A stretch of DNA of 64,000 nucleotides, from the NCBI GenBank assembly GCA_001599915.1, contig BCIG01000001.1:992001-1056000 (forward strand), read 5' to 3'. Made by a program: the position numbers and the translations under genes. The DNA is from Symbiotaphrina buchneri (taxonomy: Eukaryota; Ascomycota; Symbiotaphrinales; Symbiotaphrinaceae). Positions 22,707-33,359 of the stretch are shown here, piece after piece. The notes under the pieces were generated by a model. The model made no database searches and was not told the DNA's origin. It saw only the letters and a program-made list of their open reading frames with translations. Numbering within the stretch: position 1 is the stretch's first letter; the number at the start of each line of letters is the position of its first letter.

Positions 22707-22919
22707 ATGCGTCCTAAACAAAAAGCCGTCCCAGCTCCGGGTAAGTAGGCTGAAACCCCTAAGCAACCAGTTAAGAAGGCCGTTATCCAGGAAGGGAAAG
22801 GGAAGACGCTTGAAGCTCCTATCAAGGCTCCCCATAAGGTCTTCATGACAGGTGCTTTGGGCGATCCAACTCCTGATCACAGGCGGCTTGGTAAGGACGT
22901 CAGTCGTCTATAAGTTATC
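22707..22919 (+). pseudogene. Left-end open-frame relic inside the transposon
   Basis: Begins MRPKQKAVPAPGK, then one in-frame TAG (consistent with CAG to TAG by a C-to-T change), then AETPKQPVKKAVIQEGKGK and HKVFMTGALGDPTPDHRR to a TAA at 22917-22919. It is Lys/Pro rich and unlike the surrounding A+T-rich DNA. Sequence after it (about 22975-23190) can also be read as Pro/Asp/Phe-rich peptide in more than one frame, so further exons are possible. It could be a second transposon gene or captured host sequence; I do not recognise it. Confidence 0.35.
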
Positions 22920-24241
22920 TCCTCCCGTCTACCATCACCAACTGTATACTTACCTACCCTATAACCTGGGTAACCTCCAGTTAGATTGTCTGACTTTAAG
23001 TTTCTGTTCATCCAGAGATCCCAAATCTGTGATCCTTTTAGGACTCCTAGTGGTCATCCTCCTTTTGATAGCCTTGATTTAACAAGATAACGACTCTTTG
23101 GTTCTATAGGCGCTATTCCATAGTCTGGCTAGACTTCGACTGTAGGAGGTAAGATAGATAGAAGGTTCCCTAAGGATCCTACTCTATTAAAGGTATCTCT
23201 GACCTACGTTATTTTAATCAACAATATCAAGAAAAAAGCTATCTTAAAACCTAACAGTTGTAGAAAGTCAACTTTAAGTCTTTTAAGGTTAAATTATATA
23301 ATATAACCTGTAAATGTCAATTTAAACAAAAACATAAGATATATAACTATAAGGTTAAAACCAAAACAGTCTTTAAAAGTTATTATAACAAGGAATTAAA
23401 ACTGGTTTATTTTAAGTATCTTGATTAAAAGGATTAAAACAACTTTATTAACCATGTATTTAGTTTAAAATAATAAATAAAGTTTGTTGTTTTTAAAGTT
23501 ATATTAATAAGAAGCTATAAGTTTCAACTTCCTGTTTATAATTCTTCTAATTATTCAAAATATAATAATAATAATGTACAAGGTTATAAATCTTTAAAAG
23601 AAATCCTAAAGATAAAAGAATCAGGTTCTTTAAAGCCTTTCTACTATAGTAGTAAAAAGCTAAAAAAACAAATAAATATAACAACTAAATAAAAGATATA
23701 TGTTATAAAAATCTATAAAAAGAAGAACTATATCTTATCTATTATATAAAAGCTTTTTAAAAAAAAATACTATTATAATAAATAGTTTTATAAAAATCAG
23801 TTAAAACCTTGTTATATTAAAGATCAAAAACATTTTTTTTATAGATTTAAAACTTATAGAATAATAAGTTATAAAAATTCTAAAAAGGAAAACCTTTATA
23901 ATTAAAATCCTATAATATATACTTAATGATATTATAACTTATAAATATTAAAAAGATGTTATAAAATAAAAACAAAAACAGTTATAATAGTTTTTATCAA
24001 ATATAATAAAAAAGGGTTTTTAAAGTTAAATTTAACATAATTATTAAACTGTTAACCTGGTATAATCTAAAATAATAATTCTAAATAATCTTATTACTAA
24101 AAACTATAACTTAAATAGTTAACTAAAACATTATATTAATTAATAGATTTATAAATAACTTATTTAAACCTGTTAATTTAAATAAATATATAAAATGTTT
24201 TTATAAAAGAAATATAACTATATATTGATTTACAGTTATAC

Positions 24242-24626
24242 TATAATAGGGAAAAAGGTATAAAAGGTACAGAAGGTAATTTATACTTTTATACCAGGGT
24301 TATATGACTTGGTCCAAGCTTTAACAGAGTAGAATAACATTTTTTTAATATCTTATGTTTTAAAAGAAGGATAAAAGCTTCCTTCTTAATAATCAGATAG
24401 ATAAACACAAGAGATAGTAAATTTAAAACTTGTTTTACTGATGTTTGTTTTTTATTTTAAATAGGTAATTTTTCTATGTAGTTTTCTATGTAATTTCTCT
24501 ATATAACAACCTATACAAAGGTTTTATTTCTATTGTTTTATAATAGTGTTTCCCTTATAATATATCTTTTTACCTATTCTCTTACCTGATTTAATAGCTA
24601 TCTATCTACTTTTAACTATTTTAACA
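24242..24626 (+). repeat. LTR-like direct repeat, left copy
   Basis: 385 bp, the more A+T-rich of the two copies. It shares long blocks with 26055-26439, for example ACCAGGGTTATATGACTTGG and TATAATAGTGTTTCCCTTAT. Confidence 0.75.
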
Positions 24627-26054
24627 CATTGGTAATCTATACAAGGATGTTATTATCATATGACAGGAGAATAAAAAACAGTAAAATGCTGTAAGAAAGC
24701 TTATCAACTGATAGAAAACATCCTATAACCGTTATAAGTGCTTAAGGATTTGATTTCATGTGTTATAGCTATCTTTACTGGTGTAATAGCTATTGTTATG
24801 TTGTTATACACTGTTTCTTAAGACCTTAACATAGCTATCAATATAAAAGGTATAAGAAACCCTGAAAACATCAAGAATACAAGCTTAAAGCTTGAAAAAG
24901 GGTAAAACAATCAACTTAGAGCTTTAGAAATTATACAGGATCATGCTAGTATAATAGAACAATAATAATAAACCTGAACACATAATGATATAGTAGCTTT
25001 GATAGGCTTTATATTATAAATCAAGGAAAGCAATAATATTAAAAAAGCCTTTATATGGTATTGTATAATAAATATAAAAGCAATAATGTTAAACAATAAT
25101 AAAGTTTTTACTAATAGCTTAAATAGTATAAATAAATTCCTTAAAGTAAAAAAGATAACCTATAATAATACTGTTGTAAATATACTATTAAATCATAAGT
25201 CTTTATTAATTAAGGTATTTTTAATCTTTATATCCAAGGTTTATGGTTTTTACAAAGGCTTTTTACCATTATTTAAGTTAATATAATATAAAAATATTAT
25301 ATAAATTTAAATAATATAACTAGTTTAAATTTCAACAAGCTTTATAATTTTATACAGGTTTAACATATAGCTAATGTTACTTTATAGTAATTTAAATTAT
25401 AATTAGAAGTTTTATTAAAATCTATATCTATCTAAAAAACTAAAAGTTTAAATAAAAAGGTAGATAACCTTGTAAAGGCTTTATAAAAGATAGTACTTTT
25501 AATCTTAATAATATTACTTAAAGATAATATAAAGAAAGTTATTTATGTTAATCTTATAAAGCTATACCTGTTATAAGAAGGTTTTTTTCCAGTTAGACCT
25601 ATATCTAGTTTATTAATGTTATCTAATCTGTTGTCAAATATGTAAAAAGCTTATAAAAAAGATACTAGGTTTTATGTCCTTATACTTGTTATTATTGCTG
25701 GATCCTAGATTATGTTTAGATCTACTATCCTAGCCTGTATAAGGATATAAAGAAAGGTCTTTGTTACTATAATAAAAATCATTATTTAGTTTTGGATAGG
25801 CTATTACCTAGAACTTAGAAGGTTATAACTAGAGATACAACCAGCAAGAAAGATATAGTACAGAGTTTTATTGTATCTTTAGCTAAGGTCTGATTTTCCA
25901 TGTCTAGGCATAGGAAATCAATCAGGTTATCAGCAGGATGTTTATAGCAATTAAAAAGCTTTTATAAGTAGTTAATAGCTATTCTAGAACATATTATATA
26001 TCTTTTTCAGCCTGTTAGTAGTCATAGGATGATTACTTAGTAGGGAAAGATATA

Positions 26055-26439
26055 TATAGTAGGGAAAAAGGTATAGAAGGTACAGAAGGTAATTTATGCT
26101 TTTATACCAGGGTTATATGACTTGGTCTAAGCTTTAACAAAGTAAAACAACGTTTTTCTAGTGTTTTATATTCTAGGAAAAGGATAAAAGCTTTCTTCTT
26201 AGTAATCAGATAGATAAGTACAAGAGATAGTAAATTTAGGACCTATTTTACTGATATTTGTTTCTTGTTTTAGATAAGTAATTTCTTTATATGGTTTTCT
26301 ATATGATTTCTCTATATAGCAGTCTGTATAAAAGCTTTATTCCTATTGTTTTATAATAGTGTTTCCCTTATAGCACATCTTTCTACCTATTCTTCTACCT
26401 GATTCAATAGCTATCTACCTACCCCTAACTACCCTAGTA
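26055..26439 (+). repeat. LTR-like direct repeat, right copy
   Basis: 385 bp, aligning without visible gaps to 24242-24626. Preceded by a short purine run that could be the remnant of a polypurine tract. Confidence 0.75.
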
Positions 26440-27149
26440 TAATATAAAGGTAAAATAAAAACAAATAAGAATCCTTAAAAATATAGGAATTTAATTATAA
26501 AAATAAATAAAGTAATTTCTTTTTATTATGATTAAAAAGCCTTTAAAGACAAAAATACTATTATTAATAAACTTATAAAGTTAAAAAGGATTTAAGAAAA
26601 TATAAGACAAAGGAATAAAACTAAAGTTAATAAATAAAAACCTGATAAACTACCTTTTAATATTTATACAAGTATAAATAGATTGTTAAACCTTGTTAAT
26701 ATTATAAACTTAATAAAGTAAAAAAGTTTAAAACTAGAAAAAAGAAATAAAAATACTAAGATAAGAAAAGTTTTAAATTAACTATTTTATCTTTATTCTA
26801 TGATTTAAAGCTAATATTTACCAATTTTATATATTTAATAAGGAAATAATATTAAAATTAACTGTTTTTTCAAAATTAAGTTATAGATATTAATCTTAAT
26901 CAGGTTTAATATTGGTAATCCTTTATAATTAAAGGTAAATTATTAAAACTATAGTGTATTATATACTAAAAATCTTATTTATATTTTAATATTATAAAAT
27001 AAAATAGTTTTTTTTACCTTTTATAAACTTTATTAAAAACAAAGATAATACTATATTAAATAATAGAAATATACTTTAAATACTAGTAAATTATTTTCTA
27101 AAGGAATTATTCTAAAATACCTTTTTTAAAATTAAAAATAAAACTTAGA

Positions 27150-28152
27150 AAATTATCTTTATATTATTAAAATATAATTAAATATATTGGTTTTCTAAAT
27201 TAATAACAAACAACTAATTAACTATAAGCTTTAAAAACTTTTTAAATTAGTCTTTTTAAATAAAGATTATTTTAATCTTATAATTATATTTTATCCAGCT
27301 TTTTATAATAAAGAAAGACTTTTTAATTAGGTTAAAGTCTAGAAAATAGGATAAAAGATAAACTAATAAGACTTTCTTTTTATTGTACATTTTAATAAGT
27401 TTTAAATTATAATAGATTAAAATGTTATCTATAATTAATATAAAACTTAGATCTAGAAAAACATATATCTAAAGAAGTACCTAATTATATATAAAGTAAT
27501 TAAAAAAGTCTTTTGTAAAGTTACTATAAAAGATTTTATAGGTAATATAACTATAAATTATATAAGTTAAAAGTAAACTTTATCTTTTAAACTGTTTTAA
27601 TAACTTATTAACTTAAATTTATACATCTTTAGAAGTCTAGATATACTTATAATCCTTTATATGTTTGTTAACTATGTTTTTATTTATAAACATTAATTAT
27701 AAAACTATCTAGTTAATAAAATATATTAACTAAAAGTTATAAAGATATTAGTTTCTTTTTAAAACCTGTTTTCAAACCTTTTTATTACTTTATCGTTATT
27801 TCTAAAGGATTTATTTATATATATAGTATAAGCCAATAAGATCAAACTTTATTCAAATATAGTATGTCATCTTGTTTATATAAGTCTTTAGGTTATCGTT
27901 CTTTAACCAGTGTATAACCCAGGATTCTATCTCTAAGGTAAGCTTCCTAGGACAACCGACAATAAAACAAAGGGCTTCTACTTTGTTCTAGAAGTAACAG
28001 TTGTTGTTGATCTCATAGACCGTCTTCTTAGAGATCTTCAACATGTTGGCGATACAAGGGACGTTGAATTCGGCCTCTAGGAAGGAAACAATCATGGAAC
28101 GGTCCTTCTCTGATATACGTTGACCCTGTCAGAGCTTGTTGACGACTGTCAT
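27150..28152 (-). pseudogene. Decayed Tc1/mariner DD34E transposase
   Basis: Reading leftward from an ATG at 28152, MTVVNKL is followed by RISEKDRSMIVSFLEAEF, NVPCIANMLKISKKTVYEI (a helix-turn-helix DNA-binding segment) and CPRKLTLEIESWVIHWLKND. Further left, ILIIDN (second catalytic Asp, codon 27429-27427) and YFLDFNLI are followed by KSFFIIKSWIKYNYKI. Exactly 34 residues after that Asp, where the family has Glu, the codon at 27324-27322 now reads Lys (GAA or GAG to AAA), the G-to-A change RIP makes. Several in-frame stops are of the CAG/CAA/TGG-derived kind. The first catalytic Asp was not located. The 5' end of the gene lies outside the A+T-rich core and is better preserved. Not functional. 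Confidence 0.8.
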
Positions 28153-28293
28153 CGTGTTGGATTACAGGCTTTACGTAGGGTTTCAGACGTAGAGAAGCTC
28201 AACACCAAAAACTAGGCCAAAAACTATCCAGATAGACAGTTAACGGAGTCAAGAAAGCTTCATTTGCAGGGTGGGACGATTGATTTGCTCCTC

Positions 28294-28371
28294 CCATACA
28301 ATTTTGGTGGAGGCTCAAAATGCGGTGTTCTTTTAACCCTAACCGAGTTTATTTCATTTTGCTCGCGCAGG
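28294..28371 (-). repeat. Right terminal inverted repeat of the Tc1-like element
   Basis: Ends GCTCGCGCAGG before a TA. Complementary to 22488-22562, with the few differences spread along the arm. Confidence 0.9.
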
Positions 28372-29292
28372 TAAAACGAGCCCCGACGGATCTACTCCGT
28401 ACCCACCATTGACTGTCATAGTTAAACCGGAGCTTGTACGCCAAATAATCATGCCATTCGTTTCGAGAATCATGGTCCTCTGGATCATTAAGGCTGTCAG
28501 GTATCGCTTTCAAGGGAGAGCCTACTTTGATTTCCGTAAGAAGTGCGACATCTACGCGAAGATACTGATCACGGCCAGCACAAAGGGCGTGAGTGTAGTA
28601 GACCCGCATGAAGGACATCATAGAGAGCCCGGGGTTGCGTGAAGCAGGGTGATCACTCTGTTTATCTCCTCTACTCTAGCTTCTGCCCTGCTGCCAGCAT
28701 TTCCTTCCTAAAGCAGGCTGTTGAAGGCAATGCCGTTCACTCCGAAAGGAAGTAGCCTAAGACGAGATGAAAGGCAATGCTCGCTGCGGAGTGGAAGTCT
28801 AACAATCGGCTAAATAACCGCCAGGGGGAATACATGAATGGGCATACATGATTGTTGGGGGACATCAGATTAAAGCTCGTAAGAATCGGTTGAAGTGATG
28901 GTGTGTGTCATGACGATGATTGGTATTTACAAGGGTAATGGTGTGTAAAGGGTGCTCTTGGTGTCAGGGGAACCGGGGTAGGGGGGAAATTTTGGGAAGG
29001 GGTGACGGGGGCTTCTTCTTGAAGGTCTTCTCGAGGCTCCGACGCAGCACCGCACCAGACAACCGGGAGTTCCAGGCCTGTTTTTGACGAGCCGCGTGGC
29101 GGAGCGCAGCAATGTGAGCCGATTCCACCTCCATAGTAACGGTTTGCCATCATTAACTGAGAGACCTGGCCGGAGAACTGCCTATCAGGATAGACGTGAG
29201 GCATGCTTGTTTGCGGACGAGGCTGGGCAGTCGTGAAACGGAGCTGCTTAGCTCTGGCCATGGGTCGGCTGGCAAGAGCAGCAGAAGGCAGT
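28372..29292. other. Intergenic region between transposon and importin beta gene
   Basis: The 3' flank of the importin beta gene. Minus frames at 28349-28621 and 28908-29261 are open for 90-117 codons but show low-complexity or unrecognisable sequence, and the former runs into the transposon arm. I do not support either as a gene. Confidence 0.5.
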
Positions 29293-32200
29293 TTAGACTT
29301 GTTGCGTGCCTTGCGTGTTGCCGACCTGCCGTTTCACTTGCTCCCGAGCCCACCGAGCGGTGTCGATCGTTCGTTGTTGAGGGTCGCGATTCGAGCGAGT
29401 CTCTTTGATCATTTGCAAAACCCAATCTGCACGGTAATAGTTTGCATACTCGCCGTTGGGGAATGCATCGGCCAGGTCACTTGGGATGGTAAGCCACATA
29501 TAGCATTAGAAGGTATTGCGGAAGCACTTACCCCAAAACACCCATAGATGACCGGAGCAGAGCCTCGCTTCTATTCGGGTCTGCCCAGACAATGTTCAAA
29601 AGCTGGAAGATTGACTCCACGTAAGGTTGTAACAGATGCGCTTCTACATGTTAGGAGTATTTACGTCACGGAGTCGTGGAGACCTACATTTGTTGCCAGC
29701 TTTCATGGCAAGTACAATACCTCCCCACGCATCCATGGTTCCTTCGCGGAGTGAAACTACGTAATCAATCATGTCATAGGACCCGTCTGGAGTAGCAGTG
29801 ACCGTTGCCGCCTGTTGAAGGACTTGGGCGACGACCGAGAGATAAGTTTCGAAATGGCCGCCTATTGCTTGCGCGATGTCTCCGAAGCACTGAAGGATTG
29901 CAGGCTTGAACTGATTGCTTAACGCCGTACTCTGCTTCAAGTTAGCTATGGGGCCCGGCAAATCGGCAACCACCAGAAAAGCTTACCCTCAGATTGTTCA
30001 ACAAGAAGTTCATAAAGGCATCACAGTATGGCTGCGACTTCTCCCCAAGCGCCCTGGTGATGTCGCTGACTAGGCCAATGGCCATCGCGCAGAGTCCGGG
30101 CTCATCCTGGTTTCCGAGGGCATTGTATAAATACGGTACAAAAGGCTCCATGTATTTAACGAAGTCTTCTTCCATAGAATTAGCCAGGGCACCTATTGCA
30201 GCAAATACAGTATCCGGGACGCTGGATCTCGGTCCCACTGTATTCAGCAACTGTAGGAAGATGTGCATTATCCGGTCTGCCTGGGGTTTGATCTCTGCTT
30301 CCAAACGCTGGATTATTGCCTATTTGTCTTTAGCAAAAGGTCCAGTCTATACATTCAAGGAGTACCCACCAGGCAAACGCTCGTAAGGCTGGTCTGCATC
30401 TCTTCAAGTGTGATACGGTCTTCAACGCTCACGATCTGGGATTGCATTGGCACCGTCTTCTCCAGGCGTTGAAGGATCACGTCGGATAATTTGGCCACTA
30501 ATGGGAGGCTATCCTCCGCAGCGTTCGTGACAAAGGAATTTAAGACCTCATATGCTGCGGTTCTAAGTTGATTATCCGCGTCTCCCCTGATGAAAGTCAG
30601 TTCATTCATGCACACTAACGTGTGGAGTTTGTTTTGCTCTTACCGCTCAGTGACTTGTAAAAGATGTGTGACACTGTCCTGGAAATGCCTCGACAAAGGA
30701 TTTTCGTGGCATCCAGGCTCGCCAGCGAAACGATCTGCTAAGTTCATAAGTGCCCAACAGCAAGACGCCGCCATCTTCGGGCTACTAGCGAGACCACCAA
30801 AGAGGGAGGAGATAAGGGGTGCGAGATGGACCGTTGGGTCAATTGCTTCTGACAGACTTTCACAGATACGTCCCAGTGCGTAGGCGGCCGAGTCTTTGAC
30901 CTGAATCACACTGTCATCCATCATTCCGATGAGGACTGGTAGTGCCTGTTTGACGAGAGGATCTAGCATCTTCTCGTCGGGGCCCTCCATGATAGCACCA
31001 AATGCAGAGACGGCTGCATCTCGGTTGTGCCAATTCTCGTGACACAGGTTATTTTCGACGAATCCCAGAACTGGCGGTATGATCGCGCCGCCGACAGTTT
31101 GGGCATAGAGTTGTAGACACTGATACGCAGCACGAGATACATTGTAGTCGTCATCGGCGGCATCCTCATCTTGTTTCGTCATAAGTTCCAACAAAACTGG
31201 GACGACCTCCTGGGTAGCAACCCGGGCAAAATTGAAGAATGGTCTCATTTCGTTAGACCCCTCTGCTGATGCCTTTCAAGATGTTAGTATTCTACAATCG
31301 GAAGACTCTAAGTAAGCACGTACCTGAGCATTATCATCCTCTATAGCTATCTCTTCTTCGCACACAGTGCACCAGAACTCAACAGCTAGCTTGGCAACGT
31401 CCTCCTCTTCGCTCTTCATGCCCATCACGGTTAAACCGAAGAGGGCCTTTTCCATATAGAATCGCATCTTGTCGTAGTACAAGGCCATGATTCTATTCAG
31501 GCAACCGAATGCTCCCTGTTGTACCCGAATGTCCTCGGCCTGTGTGGCTTCACAAACAACCTGCATTATGTAGTTACGCTCGCCTTCGTTATTGAAGTTC
31601 TCGCGCACAAATTCCAGGGAATCGCCGAGCGCGGAGATAGCAGCAAATCTGACGTCCATGTTCGGTTCATCCTTTGTCGCCCCTCGCACAACAGCCGTCA
31701 GGATGGCATTGGAATGCCGAGCAAGGCTCCCACGAAGGTCTGCATCTTCGGCTTCGCAAATGAAGCCGATCGTTGTTAACGAGGCCTGCTTGAGATGAGG
31801 TGCACCCTCGGCAACATTTTCCACCAGTTGCTCCATCAGCTCCGGCCATTGGTCTCGAGGGATCTCTATAGCTGCTATGGAAGCGATGAATTGGGCGGCT
31901 GATTGCCCAGCCCTGGCATCATTTGTGGCAAGTGTTTTGAGAGCAAGGTCCTTGACGGACTTTTTGACCTCCGGGTTGATCTGCTGTAGCCATCGCTCCT
32001 GAACTTCCCGCAAACGGGCATACTCGCGAGCAGAGAAAGAGTTCTTCAAGGCTATACCGGCAGCAATCCGGATATGAGACGGGTTTTGCTCGTTGCTCAG
32101 AGCTTGTGCCAGTGTTGTGAGATATCCAGACTAGAACAAGCGGTCAGATATTACTTCAGTCGCGCAGAGAGCAAAAGGATCGGTGCTACGTACAAAGTCC

Positions 32201-32369
32201 GCGTCGGCGGCTTGCTGAATCTGCTGCTCGGCATTTTGACGAGTGGCAGCATCTATACGGGATTAGACGTCGTTGTAAAGTAGAGTTGCATGGTGGGGGA
32301 ACAGGAAGCCAAGGCTGCAAGACACGTACCTGGTGAGAGAGTGCTTTCCAGAACCTGATTCACGTCCAT
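29293..32369 (-). CDS. KAP95: Importin beta-1 / karyopherin Kap95
   Basis: Nuclear import receptor made of HEAT repeats; binds importin alpha, FG nucleoporins and Ran-GTP. Nine exons: 32369-32330, 32252-32194, 32130-31324, 31272-30644, 30586-30370, 30319-29987, 29931-29688, 29640-29532, 29479-29293. They give 874 aa, matching the family. Recognisable blocks include MDVNQVLESTLSPDA, QQAADADFSGYLTTLAQAL, ALKNSFSAREYARL, the acidic loop region EDEDAADDDYNVS, HENWHNRDAAVSAFGAI, YVVSLREGTMDAWGGI and DLADAFPNGEYANYYRADWV. Small introns (46-77 nt) with GTAAGT-like donors separate the exons. Two junctions were chosen against nearer AG sites because only they keep frame and conservation: 30644/30586 (TERGDADNQLRT) and 29688/29640 (GNKSHLLQPYVES). 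The C-terminus ends QGTQQV. Confidence 0.96.
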
Positions 32370-33359
32370 CTTCGAATGGTGTTCTCCGGGGATATCAGGA
32401 TCGAAAATAGCGGGCGACGACTGATGTGTCTCTAATGATTGTGGCGTGCACCGCAACGCGCGAGTAGATGGAGGTTGTGTTCTGCCGTGGGTGCACGAGG
32501 GTAGCTGTCTAGATGGATAGACTGCGGCGGAGTGGTGAGCGAAAGTGCCCTGAAAGCGGAATCGGGATTGCCTGGTGCTACAGAAGCGAGTTGATGTTTT
32601 TGGTCCCGACCAGGCAAGGTGCAGTTCTTCGTACCTTTTTTAAGCGGGCGTACTACCGTTTCTACACGTGAAAGAAAGGAGGTAAAGAAAGGCACGATTA
32701 CCTGATCCCATCAATCCTCCACCGCTCCTCCTCTCACAACCTGATCCCGCACGTTACGGGCAGAGATGAATCCACTTCGATGGTGAATCTCTCCCTTGCT
32801 AGAGCGGACACCTTTTCTACGCGCTTGTGTCCGCCTTGTCTCTTTTGTTTTTGTCCTCACGTGGCCCTGCTAGAGCCCATCCAAAAAGAAGGACCAGCTT
32901 AGCTCCATGGATCAGGGCCCAGAGAAGCCAGTGATCAACTGCATCTAGATCTAGGTGACCCGTATCTTGGGGGTTTTCTTTGCCATTTTATTGCGAATAA
33001 AACATGTTGTCACCAAGGTCTATACGCACGGCAGCCGGGTGCCTTGACTGCCGGCCCACAAAGTCGGATAATTGTAGTACGCTTGTCTCATGGACAAGTT
33101 AACCGTAGACTGACAGGTCAATAATAGCGACGACAATACCCCGGTGCTATTCTTATACCAGAGCGAAGCAACACCTCCATTGCGATGACCCTGAACCTAA
33201 TACAGACGCGCTGCTTGCACCCGACCATCCCGCGCGTTCTAAAAGTGCACAAACACCGCCTCCCTAGAAATATACAAGAAACCACTTCAAAGTGGCATCG
33301 TGGACGCTCGAGCTCAATTACCCGTCACATGCTGCAGTCCCTTGGTGAGAAATGAAACC
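32370..33359. other. Intergenic region
   Basis: Promoter and leader of the importin beta gene plus 3' flank of the DUF4045 gene. A minus frame at 32432-32695 has no recognisable content. No repeats or RNA genes seen. Confidence 0.5.

Larger units (their letters stand above)
24242..26439 (+). mobile_element. Fossil with LTR-like direct repeats, nested in the DNA transposon
   Basis: Two 385 bp direct repeats (24242-24626 and 26055-26439) enclose 1428 bp. Equal length, position and a purine-rich run just before the second copy (about 26042-26050) suggest an LTR retrotransposon remnant read on the plus strand. The internal part is too short for a full gag-pol, so it was either non-autonomous or internally deleted. 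It is heavily broken and strongly A+T rich. The two repeats differ at roughly one position in eight by eye, almost all transitions, so divergence reflects RIP more than age. No clear target duplication could be read, and the family is undetermined. Confidence 0.6.
23190..27870. other. Extreme A+T-rich block with the look of RIP
   Basis: Composition falls abruptly near 23190 and recovers near 27870. Within the block TA, TTA and AAA runs dominate, stops occur in all frames, and only one frame of note (25086-25286) survives by chance. The sharp contrast with neighbouring genes and its restriction to a repeated element fit repeat-induced point mutation followed by A+T enrichment. Confidence 0.8.
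22488..28371 (-). mobile_element. Tc1/mariner-type DNA transposon, large, RIP-mutated, with nested insertion
   Basis: A 5884 bp unit bounded by terminal inverted repeats of about 75 bp (22488-22562 and 28294-28371) that begin CCTGCGC and are flanked on both sides by TA (22486-22487, 28372-28373), the target duplication expected of Tc1/mariner elements. A decayed DD34E transposase lies at the right end on the minus strand (27150-28152). The left end carries a separate Lys/Pro-rich open-frame relic (22707-22919, plus). A fossil with LTR-like direct repeats (24242-26439) sits inside; without it the element would be about 3.7 kb, longer than the usual 1.3-2 kb for the family. The core from about 23190 to 27870 is extremely A+T rich, consistent with RIP, so the element is not expected to be active. 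Confidence 0.82.

Noticed and set aside
25086-25286. 66-codon plus frame in the A+T-rich block
   Set aside because: Asn/Lys/Leu-rich chance frame inside strongly mutated transposon DNA.
28349-28621. 90-codon minus frame abutting the transposon, considered as a disrupted host gene
   Set aside because: Its last residues are the transposon arm itself and the rest has no recognisable family; disruption cannot be argued from this alone.
28908-29261. 117-codon minus frame after importin beta
   Set aside because: Lies in the 3' flank of the importin beta gene, Pro-rich and without a family; likely untranslated sequence.
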